20,686 nt of DNA from HGM05232 sp036661515. GTDB lineage: Bacteria; Bacteroidota; Bacteroidia; Bacteroidales; Muribaculaceae. Numbering within the stretch: position 1 is the stretch's first letter; each line of letters starts with the position of its first letter. The translations under genes and the position numbers were made by a program. Below the pieces are notes generated by a model. It was given only the letters and a program-made list of their open reading frames with translations. It was not told the origin of the DNA and did not search any database. Below, piece after piece: positions 1 through 8,148 of this stretch. Where the stretch lies: NCBI GenBank assembly GCA_036661515.1, contig JAVWYO010000035.1:1-20686 (forward strand). The letters are read 5' to 3'.

Positions 1-13
1 TAATAAAATAAAT

Positions 14-50
14 AAAGCCTGCAACCACCAAAAATGGAGTTGCAGGCTTT
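14..50 (-). terminator. Intrinsic terminator of the greA-HIT operon
   Basis: A perfect 12-bp inverted repeat (AAAGCCTGCAAC at 14-25, GTTGCAGGCTTT at 39-50) encloses a 13-base loop. Read on the minus strand it starts 15 bases after the HIT stop codon and is followed by a T-rich tail (TTTATTTATTTTATTA). The stem begins with AAA and ends with TTT, so it could also work on the plus strand for a gene outside the window. Confidence 0.85.
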
Positions 51-65
51 ACGCTTTTCATGAAA

Positions 66-482
66 TTAGTATATTTCTGGGTGAGATTGGTTCATGTCAT
101 TAGCCACTCTCTTAGCTATATCTTCCATTTCTTCTTTTGAAAGTGTGAGTTTTGGCTTGAAAAAATTCATGTCACTCTCTTTGTTTATGGGTACGAGATG
201 TATGTGTGCATGAGGCACTTCAAGCCCCATCACAGCAACGCCTATGCGCTTGCATGGAATAATATTCTTTAGGCTCTTTGCTACTTTGCGTGCAAAGAGT
301 TGTAGTGCTGCATAATCTTCTTTGCTTAAATCAAAGAGATAGTCAACTTCCTTTTTTGGAATTACCAATGTGTGACCAGGTGCTACGGGATTGATGTCGA
401 GAAATGCAAAGTGGTTTTCATCTTCGGCTATTTTGTAGCATGGTATTTCTCCTGATGCTATTTTGCTAAATATTGTTGCCAT
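66..482 (-). CDS. HIT family (Hint-type) nucleotide-binding protein
   Basis: A 138-residue protein of the histidine triad family, usually nucleoside phosphoramidase or dinucleotide hydrolase enzymes in the cytoplasm. The triad is seen as HAHIH at residues 91-95 (H-x-H-x-H followed by LVPI), which supplies the nucleophilic histidine. The N-terminal half (IFSKIASGEIPCYKIAED, then FLDINPVAPGHTLVIPK) is typical of the Hint branch. The length is normal for the family and the start is the only sensible ATG. It lies 18 bases downstream of greA and ends just before a strong terminator, so it is the last gene of a two-gene operon. The exact substrate cannot be told from sequence. Confidence 0.93.
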   Translation of the reverse strand: MATIFSKIASGEIPCYKIAEDENHFAFLDINPVAPGHTLVIPKKEVDYLFDLSKEDYAALQLFARKVAKSLKNIIPCKRIGVAVMGLEVPHAHIHLVPINKESDMNFFKPKLTLSKEEMEDIAKRVANDMNQSHPEIY

Positions 483-500
483 TTTAAACCAGTTTTTATA

Positions 501-974
501 CTATGATAAACTTATGTCCATTATTTCAAATGATATAATGCCCGACGGTGTTGTAATATCGGCAACATCACCTACTTCTCGCCCAAGAAGACCTTTTGCA
601 ATTGGTGAATTAGATGCTATTTTATGCTCTTTTAGGTTTGCCTCTGATTCTGCTACAATTGTATATTTCATAACCAAGCCTGTCTTCACATTCTTGATTG
701 TAACTGCGTTTAGTAATTGGACGTGGTGAGTGTTTAGTTTGCTATCATCTATGATACGTGCATTTGCCACGAGCCCTTTTAGTTGCGAAATTTTCATCTC
801 CAACATTCCTTGAGCCTCTTTCGCTGCGTCATATTCGGCATTCTCAGATAGGTCTCCCTTGTCGCGTGCTTCTGCGATAGCGCGTGAAATTTCGGGACGT
901 TTAAAATTTTCAAGATATGCAATTTCTTCCATGCGTTTCTTGTATCCTTCTTTTGTCATGTATGCGAGTGCCAT
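501..974 (-). CDS. greA: Transcription elongation factor GreA
   Basis: A 157-residue protein, the usual GreA length. GreA enters the RNA polymerase secondary channel and stimulates cleavage of backtracked transcripts. Residues 1-75 form the coiled-coil hairpin. The tip carries the signature DLSENAEYDAAKEAQG (41-56), with the acidic residues D41 and E44 that assist Mg binding at the polymerase active site. The C-terminal domain (about 80-157) contains the FKBP-like fold with SPIAKGLLGREVGD. It is the first gene of an operon with the HIT protein. A Bacteroidota promoter lies at 1072-1102, and the roughly 90-base leader contains a hairpin followed by a T-rich tract that could attenuate transcription. 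Confidence 0.97.
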   Translation of the reverse strand: MALAYMTKEGYKKRMEEIAYLENFKRPEISRAIAEARDKGDLSENAEYDAAKEAQGMLEMKISQLKGLVANARIIDDSKLNTHHVQLLNAVTIKNVKTGLVMKYTIVAESEANLKEHKIASNSPIAKGLLGREVGDVADITTPSGIISFEIMDISLS

Positions 975-1014
975 GGTGTAAATTTGTTTTAAATTTTTGT
1001 AAAAAATAAAAGAA

Positions 1015-1035
1015 TCTCCACTACGTCAGTTGAGA
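1015..1035 (-). promoter_or_regulatory. Attenuator-like hairpin in the greA leader
   Basis: On the minus strand the leader folds as TCTCaACT-GACGT-AGTgGAGA (7 base pairs with one mismatch, 5-base loop), preceded by GGGGG and followed by ATTCTTTTATTTTTT. A hairpin followed by a T-rich tract, between promoter and start codon, resembles an intrinsic terminator. It would release a short leader RNA of roughly 65 nt. Termination efficiency is unknown; the tract is interrupted by A and C. Confidence 0.45.
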
Positions 1036-1071
1036 CCCCCTTTTGTTATATAACAATATGTTGTTGCATTG

Positions 1072-1102
1072 CAAAGATAGCCATTATATCTATATAACAA
1101 AA
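1072..1102 (-). promoter_or_regulatory. greA promoter (Bacteroidota -33/-7 type)
   Basis: On the minus strand TTTTG (1102-1098) precedes TATCTTTG (1079-1072) by 18 bases. This fits the primary sigma factor consensus of Bacteroidota (TTTG and TAnnTTTG). Transcription would start near 1066. A perfect 14-bp palindrome, TTGTTATATAACAA (1043-1056), lies just downstream and could be an operator or a leader hairpin. Confidence 0.7.
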
Positions 1103-1117
1103 TTAAAACCAATTAAA

Positions 1118-1160
1118 TTAACTAATTATTTGAAAATAAGTGATATAAATAATTAGTTAA
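1118..1160 (-). terminator. AT-rich stem-loop overlapping the flippase stop codon
   Basis: A perfect 14-bp inverted repeat (TTAACTAATTATTT at 1118-1131, AAATAATTAGTTAA at 1147-1160) has a 15-base loop. On the minus strand the stem begins just before the TAA stop of the flippase gene (1155-1153) and is followed by TTTAATTGGTTTTAATTTTG. It is the only candidate terminator for the dut-to-flippase operon. It has almost no G or C, so it is probably weak, and read-through into greA is possible. Confidence 0.5.
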
Positions 1161-2580
1161 GCATTTTACGTAGGATTATAGCGCTAATTCCCACTGTGCA
1201 GATGCTTAAAATAATTGCAATAATTAGGCTCCCAAGTTCAAGTGATGCAAATGTGGCGGCACTAATTATGATAGACACAAATAGTATTTTGAAGGCACTA
1301 ATATTTAGCGATAAATGATATATTCGATAGTAAACGATAAGAATAACGATGGTGTAAATTATGTACCACACCACAAATGATATTCCAAGTCCTGTGAGTC
1401 CCCATAGTTGATAAAAAACCACATTCAGCACAAATCCTGTTACCGCACTTATGCTTTCGGTTATCAGAAATAGCTTTCCTGAGCCTTTTGCTAATATCAC
1501 GAAGGCTATGCACCAAGACACCCCGCGAAATATCATTCCTAATATTGCCCATGAAATAAAAGGAACGATGGTTATAAATTCGGGTGCATATAATAAGGAT
1601 ACAATAATATTTCTAAAGACAAGGAACAATGTTATTATTGGTGTCAATACGAGAAGGGTGATTACTATCTCTTGCGTTACAAAAAGTTTCAATCTTATAT
1701 TACTAAAGCTCACTTTTGCAAGACGCGGATAATATTCCATTCCTATTGCCGTAAATATTAATCCTGCATATTTGTTGACGAGTGTGTATCCTGCTTGATA
1801 ATATCCTACTTCGGTAATACTCGTTTCTCTATTAAGATATGCCATGAAGATATATGAAAATAGCACTGTGATAAAATTACTCAATGTCATGAATATCCCC
1901 AGTCTTACAAATCCTTTCCCTATATTGAACGTCTCTTTTGCATTCAACGGCGTTTTTTGGCGATAATCTTTATTCCTAAAGAGCCACATGAATAGGGCTG
2001 TCATTGCGGAGTAGGCAATTATTGCTGGTATCACACTATCTATTCGCCAAATATAAAACAATGGGATAGATACTATAACACCCGATGTCACCCCACACAA
2101 TGATGCTTGTGCAAGGCGACGGAGTTTTGATGTCCCTTGTAATATCGCCTGTTCGCCTAAGGCAAGGGCATTGATAAGTAAAACTATTGAGATTGATACA
2201 AACCCCCAGATATGGGTGTCATCGCCAAAGGTGAGTTTGCTCAACAATGGTGCAAACGATAGCGTGAGGACAGCCCCTAAGAGCCCTACAAACCACGACC
2301 ATCGTCTAACTACTTTTATAATAATTGCTCTATTTGATGTGCCAATGGCTATATCTCGCACACTACTTTTACGTATTCCAAGTTCGGAAAATGACGATAT
2401 CATTTCTATCGCTGAGTTATATAGCCCAAAGAGTCCAATGCCTGCTGGACCTATCCATATTGCTATTAGCTTTGTGCGTATGACTGCGCAGAGAATGCTA
2501 AGTATCTGTACACCACCAAAAAGGCTCATTGCCTTAATGATAGTCCTCGATAAAGCTACACCTCCTCCGCTACGTTTCAC
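1153..2580 (-). CDS. Wzx/PST-type oligosaccharide flippase
   Basis: A 475-residue polytopic membrane protein of the polysaccharide transporter (MATE/MOP) superfamily, which moves lipid-linked glycan units across the inner membrane. The N-terminus is characteristic: GVALSRTIIKAMSLFGGVQILSILCAVIRTKLIAIWIGPAGIGLFGLYNS, with the conserved 'K-x-x-A...G-x-G-x-x-x-L' pattern of O-antigen flippases. About 12 to 14 hydrophobic segments follow through to the C-terminus. It starts 4 bases after the FemAB-like gene and is the last gene of the six-gene operon. The partner gene suggests glycan or peptidoglycan-linked surface polymer assembly, but the substrate is unknown and no glycosyltransferase genes are nearby. 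Confidence 0.88.
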   Translation of the reverse strand: MKRSGGGVALSRTIIKAMSLFGGVQILSILCAVIRTKLIAIWIGPAGIGLFGLYNSAIEMISSFSELGIRKSSVRDIAIGTSNRAIIIKVVRRWSWFVGLLGAVLTLSFAPLLSKLTFGDDTHIWGFVSISIVLLINALALGEQAILQGTSKLRRLAQASLCGVTSGVIVSIPLFYIWRIDSVIPAIIAYSAMTALFMWLFRNKDYRQKTPLNAKETFNIGKGFVRLGIFMTLSNFITVLFSYIFMAYLNRETSITEVGYYQAGYTLVNKYAGLIFTAIGMEYYPRLAKVSFSNIRLKLFVTQEIVITLLVLTPIITLFLVFRNIIVSLLYAPEFITIVPFISWAILGMIFRGVSWCIAFVILAKGSGKLFLITESISAVTGFVLNVVFYQLWGLTGLGISFVVWYIIYTIVILIVYYRIYHLSLNISAFKILFVSIIISAATFASLELGSLIIAIILSICTVGISAIILRKMLN

Positions 2581-2584
2581 GATA

Positions 2585-3529
2585 TTAGTAATTTAGCTTA
2601 TACGTGTTATATACAATTCCTCTTCCGCCCATTCCCGACTTCTGCATTGATAATCCTTCATTAAGAATGAGTCCGTTTTGCTCATTTGATATACCAAAAT
2701 CAAAATATTTTGCGCATGAAAAGTCTTCTGAGATTAATTGATTGAAAATCAATGGTAGCACCTTCTTTTCGCAACCTTCCTCTGATGCTGCTATATATTG
2801 GGCATGTGCAACATTTATTGATAAATACACTACCACGCCCCCAAGTAGGGTTTCCCCAAGTGATGCTGTAAATAAGCGTATGTTTAATGGGAACCTCGAA
2901 TGTAACAACTCAATTTCTTGAAGAGTGTGAACGGGATTCACGCCATGCCGGGCATTAAGTGTCTCGGTAAGTAATTTCCAGTAGGGCGCAAAGTCGGTAG
3001 TTTCTGAAATTACCACGCCATGTTGTGTGGATCTTTTCACCGCACGACGTGCATTTTCATTAAATAGTAGTGGTGTATCCTGTGATACAGTTGACGATAT
3101 ATTTGATGAAATTAGTGTCCCATTATTTCGGAAAATTGCGTATAAATCTTCATCGGCTGGATATTGATGATAAATATGTGGACTTGCCTTATATATTAGC
3201 TCGTTAATACCATTATCCTGTAGAAAAATTCTCATTGCATCAAATATCTGCAACATGTTTGATACATCAAAGTGTTGCGATTGAGTGAGCCACCCCGCAA
3301 AGGTTAGCCCCTGATGCGAGTATAGCGTATTATCACATCGATTAGCAGGAAGAACACCTATTATCTTGCTACCAGCGTATGCGATTAGTGAGAAGTCACT
3401 AAAACGCGAATTGTGATAATCCATATATTCACGCTTGTGCATGAATGTCCCATTTTTTGTTTCATCTACAAATTTGTTCCACTCTGCGCATTGCGTTGGT
3501 ATATATTTTTCAATTTTTATCATTATCAT
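2585..3529 (-). CDS. FemAB/GNAT-like acyl- or aminoacyltransferase
   Basis: A 314-residue protein that resembles the GNAT/FemAB-related proteins found in Bacteroidota surface-polysaccharide loci. The N-terminal part has the usual opening (W-N-K-F-V, then a G-x-F-x-H-x-R-x-Y-M-D-Y-H-x-x-R-F-x-D stretch near 18-45), and SHQGLTFAGWL near 71-81. A second GNAT-like half runs from about 150 to 300 (RRAVKRSTQHGV, then LLGGVVVYLSINVAHAQYIAAS). There is no signal peptide. ATG at 3529 overlaps the upstream TGA (ATGA), which suggests translational coupling; an in-frame ATG at 3523 is an alternative start. It may modify the polymer exported by the downstream flippase; donor and acceptor are not known. 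Confidence 0.75.
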   Translation of the reverse strand: MIMIKIEKYIPTQCAEWNKFVDETKNGTFMHKREYMDYHNSRFSDFSLIAYAGSKIIGVLPANRCDNTLYSHQGLTFAGWLTQSQHFDVSNMLQIFDAMRIFLQDNGINELIYKASPHIYHQYPADEDLYAIFRNNGTLISSNISSTVSQDTPLLFNENARRAVKRSTQHGVVISETTDFAPYWKLLTETLNARHGVNPVHTLQEIELLHSRFPLNIRLFTASLGETLLGGVVVYLSINVAHAQYIAASEEGCEKKVLPLIFNQLISEDFSCAKYFDFGISNEQNGLILNEGLSMQKSGMGGRGIVYNTYKLNY

Positions 3530-5001
3530 CTTACCCAGAGTTCGGGATTTAATTTTACTTTTTCTTTTCGTATTTCAAAGTGCAATATTGTTCGATTATC
3601 ATCATCGGGGTCTGAGAATATTTTCCCGATTGATTGACCCGCTTTAATATCTTGACCAGTTCGCACATATATTTCGGAAAGATTAACATATATCGATAGA
3701 TAATTACCATGCCGCACCATTACTACGGTGTTAAATCCATCTTGGCGGAATACTGCCGATACTTTACCATTAAATATTGCACATGCCGACGCACCGCTCG
3801 ATGTCTCAATATCTATTCCTCCGTTGTCGGTTTCTACATATTTTAATTCGGGGTGACGTTGTCGCCCAAATTGTTTCACAATCTTGTAGCTACCCTTTAC
3901 TGGGAATAGCAATTGTCCTTTATTGCTTTCAAAGCTTCCCGATATATTTCGCTCCTCTGAGTCCATGTTATATTCGCCCGACCTTATTGGCTGTGGCTGT
4001 TCCTGAGCCTTTTCTTGCTCAACTTCTTTCTTCTTTTCCTCTTCTTTCTTTTTCTTAGCAGGTTTTATAGGCTTCTTTTTCTTTTCTTTTTTAGGCTTTT
4101 CGGGCTTAACCTTTATATCCTCGTCTTTATCTTTAACTGTGGTTTCCTGTTGCTGCTGACGCTTTTCTTCTTCAAGTCGTTGCCTTGTTTCTTCGGCAAT
4201 ACGTTTTTGCTCTGCAATGCGTCGTTCTTCGGCTGCTCGTTTCTCTTGTGCAATACGTGCACGCTCTGCTGCCTTGCGTTCTTCGGCTGCTATTAGTCTA
4301 TCAAGTTCATTATTCAGTGCACGTGCTTTACGCTCTTTTTCTTTTAGGAGTGCTTTTAGTGCGCCACCTTCTTTTTTAAGTTCTGTAACTACTTGTGATT
4401 GCTGTGTTTCCTTTACTTCAAGACTCTTTTGAACGGCATTAACGTTAGTAAGCGTACTTGCTTTTGTCTTTTGTAGGCCTTGTAACTTATTACGTTGCTC
4501 CACGAGTACATTTTGTGCTTCCTTAATTGCTACCGATTGTTTCTCACGCCAGCGTGAAAATTGTTGTAGGTATCGCATTCGTCGATATGCTTGGCGAAAT
4601 GAGCTTGATGAAAATAGAAACATCATCTTATCATAAGACGATGACTGTGAGTGCATTTTCTTCACTGCATTTGCATAATTCTCTCTTAGCTTTTCAAGCC
4701 GTTTTTCTTGAATTTGAATTGAGTCGTTAATAAATCCAATCTTTTGATTAATTGTATCTAATTGAGTTGAAAGAGTTGTTATTATTTTGCCATGTTCCTT
4801 TATTTCCGCTGTTATAAGATTAAGTTTATTAAGCGATTTATTTGTCTGCGATGTATTTACCTTTATCTTTTGCGATGTCTCTTTTATCTCTTTTTGGGTC
4901 GTCTGTGTTTCTCTCTTTATATTCTTCATGCTTTTATTCTGCGCATCAACGTTTGGTGATACACAGAATAGTAAGATAAGAAATAGTAAGTATTTTTTCA
5001 T
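3526..5001 (-). CDS. EnvC-like murein hydrolase activator, degenerate LytM (M23) domain
   Basis: A 491-residue exported protein. It has a signal peptide at 1-20 (cleavage near VDA-Q), long coiled coils at about 25-290, a very Lys/Glu-rich linker at about 290-335, and a LytM/M23 domain at about 362-491. This layout matches EnvC, which activates periplasmic amidases that split the septum. The metal site is degenerate. The position of the first ligand histidine is Asn (N393 in NGGIDIE), D397 is kept, the YxHL histidine is Asn (N440 in YVNLS), and the HxH pair is reduced to ILH with only H474. An activator role is therefore more likely than a hydrolase. Its ATG overlaps the preceding stop (TAATG). 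Confidence 0.88.
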   Translation of the reverse strand: MKKYLLFLILLFCVSPNVDAQNKSMKNIKRETQTTQKEIKETSQKIKVNTSQTNKSLNKLNLITAEIKEHGKIITTLSTQLDTINQKIGFINDSIQIQEKRLEKLRENYANAVKKMHSQSSSYDKMMFLFSSSSFRQAYRRMRYLQQFSRWREKQSVAIKEAQNVLVEQRNKLQGLQKTKASTLTNVNAVQKSLEVKETQQSQVVTELKKEGGALKALLKEKERKARALNNELDRLIAAEERKAAERARIAQEKRAAEERRIAEQKRIAEETRQRLEEEKRQQQQETTVKDKDEDIKVKPEKPKKEKKKKPIKPAKKKKEEEKKKEVEQEKAQEQPQPIRSGEYNMDSEERNISGSFESNKGQLLFPVKGSYKIVKQFGRQRHPELKYVETDNGGIDIETSSGASACAIFNGKVSAVFRQDGFNTVVMVRHGNYLSIYVNLSEIYVRTGQDIKAGQSIGKIFSDPDDDNRTILHFEIRKEKVKLNPELWVR

Positions 5002-5831
5002 TACAAATTCTTTAAGATTGAAGATAATGATGAGGCTGGAATGCGACGATAGGTTGAATTTACTTCAAATTTATCATCAAACGATTCGTTAAAGCTCATT
5101 CTTGATGGGTCAATGCTAAGCCTTAATGAATAAGATTGATTGTTGTGCGATGCCTCTATAAGTACCGATTCTGCAATTGTTCCTATTTGAGAACCTTTAA
5201 AATCACTATATTTTATCATATATGGTGCTGTTCCTCCATTGGGCATAACATTAAACTCGGTCAAATTATTATTCATATCCAATATAAATGAATAAATAAA
5301 TCCTGCAAATTGATTTTTGGGAGCAATACTCCACGATTGCTCGCCATCTTCTTTTATTGTCACGAGGTCGTGCATTTTGTGGGTTAGTTCCCCTTCACCT
5401 ATGATAAATGCTCGATTGATGAACGCATCTTGCAATAGAGTTATATCAAGTGGAATACCTTGTGTGAAAAACGAAATGTTTTCGGCTAAATACATTTTGT
5501 GATATTTATCCACGAAGTATATAGAGTCTGATGTCAAGTGCAGGCGCGCCATCTCTATCCCAAGAAGTGGACGTATCGACACCGATATTGATTTACCTTT
5601 TATCATGCGTAGTTGCATGCTCGATGACATGCTTTTGCCCATCGAAATGCTGACTTTTCCTGGCGAAATTATGCTATTCCAATTCTTATAAGAGTTCACC
5701 ACAGCACTATACCGCTGATTCTCACTGCTATAAGATGTAGTATCGGTTACGTTTGATTGCTTTGATGCTTTGCAAGCAGTAGTGAAAAGCAATATCACAG
5801 ACAATATGAGGAATATATTTTTACGTGTCAT
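5001..5831 (-). CDS. DUF4292 family lipoprotein
   Basis: A 276-residue predicted lipoprotein. The signal peptide ends in the lipobox LFTTAC with the lipidated Cys at residue 20, followed by KASKQSN. There is no acidic run after the Cys, so it is more likely to face the periplasm than the cell surface. The rest (WNSIISPGKVSISMGKSMSSSMQLRMIKGKSISVSIRPLLGIEMARL...) matches the DUF4292 family. Members are beta-rich and have been compared with LolA/LolB-type lipoprotein carriers, but the function is not established. It sits between the TPR gene (1-base gap) and the EnvC-like gene (1-base overlap), an order I recognise from other Bacteroidales genomes. Confidence 0.85.
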   Translation of the reverse strand: MTRKNIFLILSVILLFTTACKASKQSNVTDTTSYSSENQRYSAVVNSYKNWNSIISPGKVSISMGKSMSSSMQLRMIKGKSISVSIRPLLGIEMARLHLTSDSIYFVDKYHKMYLAENISFFTQGIPLDITLLQDAFINRAFIIGEGELTHKMHDLVTIKEDGEQSWSIAPKNQFAGFIYSFILDMNNNLTEFNVMPNGGTAPYMIKYSDFKGSQIGTIAESVLIEASHNNQSYSLRLSIDPSRMSFNESFDDKFEVNSTYRRIPASSLSSILKNL

Positions 5832-5832
5832 T

Positions 5833-7575
5833 TTATTTGTAGAAGTATGTTTTGTTTTTTACTTTTTTTATTAGCAATTCCGATTCTGGCTTTAATTTCA
5901 ATGCCTGTTCCCATTGCTTTAATGCCTCTGCTGGTGCGCCATTCATAAACAGAATGTCGCCGTAGTGTTCACTAATATCAGCATTTGGTTCTTTGTTATA
6001 TGATATCGCTGATTCTATATATATTTTTGCAAGTTTATATTCTCCTTTTTTGAAGTATATCCATGCGTATGTATCAAGAAATGTTGGGTTATTTGGCATT
6101 CCTTTGACGGTTAAGGCACTCATCTTTTCGGCCTTATCAAGTTCTTTGCCACTCTCGGCAAGGAAAAATGCGTAATTGTTTAAGATAGAAATGTTTGATG
6201 GGTTGATGCTAAGGGCTTTTTCATAAGTCTGAAATGCTTTGATGGAGTCACCCTGCGAAAAATACACATCACCCATACCTCCATATAGATTTGAACGTAA
6301 CTCCACATCTGTGCTATCAACCTTTTCGATTGCCTCAGTATATATTTGCAAGGCCTTGTCATATTCCTTCATTTGGTAATATGCGGGGGCTATATATTGA
6401 TATAATTCGATGTTATCGGGATTATAGGTGAGCGACTTTTGAGCGGCATTGATTGCCTTCTCAAAATCATTTGATAGGAGATAGATTATCATTAATTTCT
6501 TCCAATCTTCGGCACTCGTTGGGTCAATATCCAGCACATACGATAATTGTTCTGCTGCACCTTTGTAGTCGACCCTTGCCATGAGATATTTGCTATATAA
6601 TTGATGTATTTGCATCTCATGTGGGTGCTGTGATATTAGCACTTTAAATAAATTGTCTATCCGTGCTGAGGAATCCTTTTCTTGTATTAGTTGGCGCATG
6701 TAGTCGGTGAGAACACTTAGTTTACTCTCAACACCAAGCTCCTCATTTGCCAGTGCCTTATATATCTGATTGTCATAGTTAATAGAGTCACCTATTGCAT
6801 TATAAAATGAGGCCTTTGATAGATTTACAAGCCCATTATTTGGCTCTATCTTTTGTGCTGTATCATACCACGATAATGCACTATCGCGCATGCCAAGTTG
6901 CAAATATAAATCGCCAAGCAGCAAGTTATATTGTATGTTTTTTGGCGCAGTTTTTAGCAATTCCATGCCCGAACTAAGGGCTTTAACGGTGTCTTTACTA
7001 TCTAAATAATAATTTATCTTTTGAACACTTATCTCTATCGATTTCCCATCTCGTTCCTCTATTTTATTTAAAATAGAAAGTGCTTTTTCTGGAGTTTTGC
7101 TTTTGGAATATCCATTTGCTAATTGATGCAGAAGTTCTGTCTTATTTGGATAAAGTTTAGATAATCTATCCCACACTCTTATAGCTTCTTTGGCGTTCCC
7201 TAATTGATTATTTATTGTTGCATAAAAATTATTCTCGTAATAGTCGTGTGGCGACTCATCAACGTGCCCTTTCATTAGCGAAAGCGCTAAGTCGGTAATT
7301 TCTTTCTCTTTTGTATTCATCATCAAAATGCAATACCCTAAGTAATAAGAAATTGTCGTATTATGTGGGTCAATCTCGTGAGCACGTTTCAATAGCTCAT
7401 AGAAAGCATCGTTTTTATCCTGTGACTTCATGCGTAGCCCTTCAAGAAACAGATATTCTGCTTTTCGTTGACTCGGAGTCCAATCACTATGGCTCTCTTT
7501 ATCCTTTGATGCAAAAATGGGTAGTGCTATTGATATAAATAGGCACGCAATTATATATCTAATATATTTATTCAC
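5833..7575 (-). CDS. Exported tetratricopeptide repeat protein
   Basis: A 580-residue protein with an N-terminal signal peptide (hydrophobic residues 5-21, likely cleavage after PIFA at 22) and tandem TPR units over most of its length. Clear repeats include YYLGYCILM, LLLGDLYLQLGMRDSALSWYDTAQKIEPNN, YLLSNDFEKAINAAQ, GGMGDVYFSQGDSIKAF and EHYGDILFMNGAPAEAL. TPR arrays are protein-binding scaffolds, so it probably acts in the periplasm as an adaptor for its operon partners DUF4292 and EnvC. It begins 23 bases after dut and ends 1 base before the DUF4292 gene. The binding partner is unknown. Confidence 0.88.
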   Translation of the reverse strand: MNKYIRYIIACLFISIALPIFASKDKESHSDWTPSQRKAEYLFLEGLRMKSQDKNDAFYELLKRAHEIDPHNTTISYYLGYCILMMNTKEKEITDLALSLMKGHVDESPHDYYENNFYATINNQLGNAKEAIRVWDRLSKLYPNKTELLHQLANGYSKSKTPEKALSILNKIEERDGKSIEISVQKINYYLDSKDTVKALSSGMELLKTAPKNIQYNLLLGDLYLQLGMRDSALSWYDTAQKIEPNNGLVNLSKASFYNAIGDSINYDNQIYKALANEELGVESKLSVLTDYMRQLIQEKDSSARIDNLFKVLISQHPHEMQIHQLYSKYLMARVDYKGAAEQLSYVLDIDPTSAEDWKKLMIIYLLSNDFEKAINAAQKSLTYNPDNIELYQYIAPAYYQMKEYDKALQIYTEAIEKVDSTDVELRSNLYGGMGDVYFSQGDSIKAFQTYEKALSINPSNISILNNYAFFLAESGKELDKAEKMSALTVKGMPNNPTFLDTYAWIYFKKGEYKLAKIYIESAISYNKEPNADISEHYGDILFMNGAPAEALKQWEQALKLKPESELLIKKVKNKTYFYK

Positions 7576-7598
7576 AATGTAGTTTTTGACGTTGCATT

Positions 7599-8042
7599 TT
7601 ATTTTATTCCTGTATGTCCAAATCCTCCCTCTCCGCGTTGCGTATCTTCAAGTTCATTGACCTTGTCCCAATTGGCATGTGTATATGCGTTGATAACCAT
7701 TTGACATATACGTTCGCCATTCTCTACAACAAATGGAGTATCTGAAAGATTTATTAGTATTACGCCTATCTCTCCTCGATAATCAGCATCAATAGTACCC
7801 GGCGTATTGAGCACCGTTATCCCTTTTTTCAAAGCAAGACCGCTACGTGGACGTATCTGGCACTCATATCCATGAGGCAATTCTATAAACAATCCTGTGG
7901 GTATTAATGCACGTTGAAGTGGCTTTAATGTAACTGGTTCAGCAAGAAATGCGCGCAAGTCCATGCCTGCCGATTCGCTTGTGCTATATTCGGGAAGTGG
8001 ATTATTGGATTTATTGATTACTTTTATATTTATTTGTTCCAT
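7599..8042 (-). CDS. dut: dUTP diphosphatase (trimeric dUTPase)
   Basis: A 147-residue trimeric dUTPase, which hydrolyses dUTP to dUMP and pyrophosphate, keeping uracil out of DNA and feeding thymidylate synthesis. All five family motifs are present: AGMDLR (25-30), PRSGLALKKGI (65-75), GTIDADYRGEIGVILI (82-97), NGERICQMVI (108-117) and the C-terminal RGEGGFGHTG (136-145; the usual Ser is His here). It is the first gene of the six-gene operon and is divergent from dgt, so two dNTP-cleaving enzymes share one 134-base intergenic region. Confidence 0.97.
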   Translation of the reverse strand: MEQINIKVINKSNNPLPEYSTSESAGMDLRAFLAEPVTLKPLQRALIPTGLFIELPHGYECQIRPRSGLALKKGITVLNTPGTIDADYRGEIGVILINLSDTPFVVENGERICQMVINAYTHANWDKVNELEDTQRGEGGFGHTGIK

Positions 8043-8075
8043 TTATCTTATTTTTATGTGATTTTTGGGCTTAAT

Positions 8076-8089
8076 TTCATTTAAATGAA
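8076..8089. promoter_or_regulatory. Perfect palindrome between dut and dgt
   Basis: TTCATTTAAATGAA is a perfect 14-bp palindrome, about 34 bases upstream of the dut start in the shared dut/dgt intergenic region. It could be an operator for a dimeric regulator. AT-rich palindromes of this size also arise by chance, so the assignment is tentative. Confidence 0.3.
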
Positions 8090-8140
8090 TTAGTCATGCG
8101 AAAATAGCTAAAAGTAAGCAATAACGGTAATGATTTTTAT

Positions 8141-8148
8141 TATTTTTG
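8141..8148 (+). promoter_or_regulatory. Candidate -7 element of the dgt promoter
   Basis: TATTTTTG matches TAnnTTTG and lies 28 bases before the dgt start codon, giving a leader of about 20 bases. No clear TTTG is seen at the -33 position, so the call rests on the -7 element and its placement. Confidence 0.45.

Noticed and set aside
2171..2596. Plus-strand open frame of 141 codons opposite the flippase gene
   Set aside because: Antisense shadow of the membrane-protein coding sequence; no promoter, no recognisable domain.
3777..4432. Overlapping plus-strand frames rich in Phe and Leu
   Set aside because: They mirror the Lys/Glu-rich coiled coil and linker of the EnvC-like gene; hydrophobicity is a codon-complement artefact, not membrane proteins.
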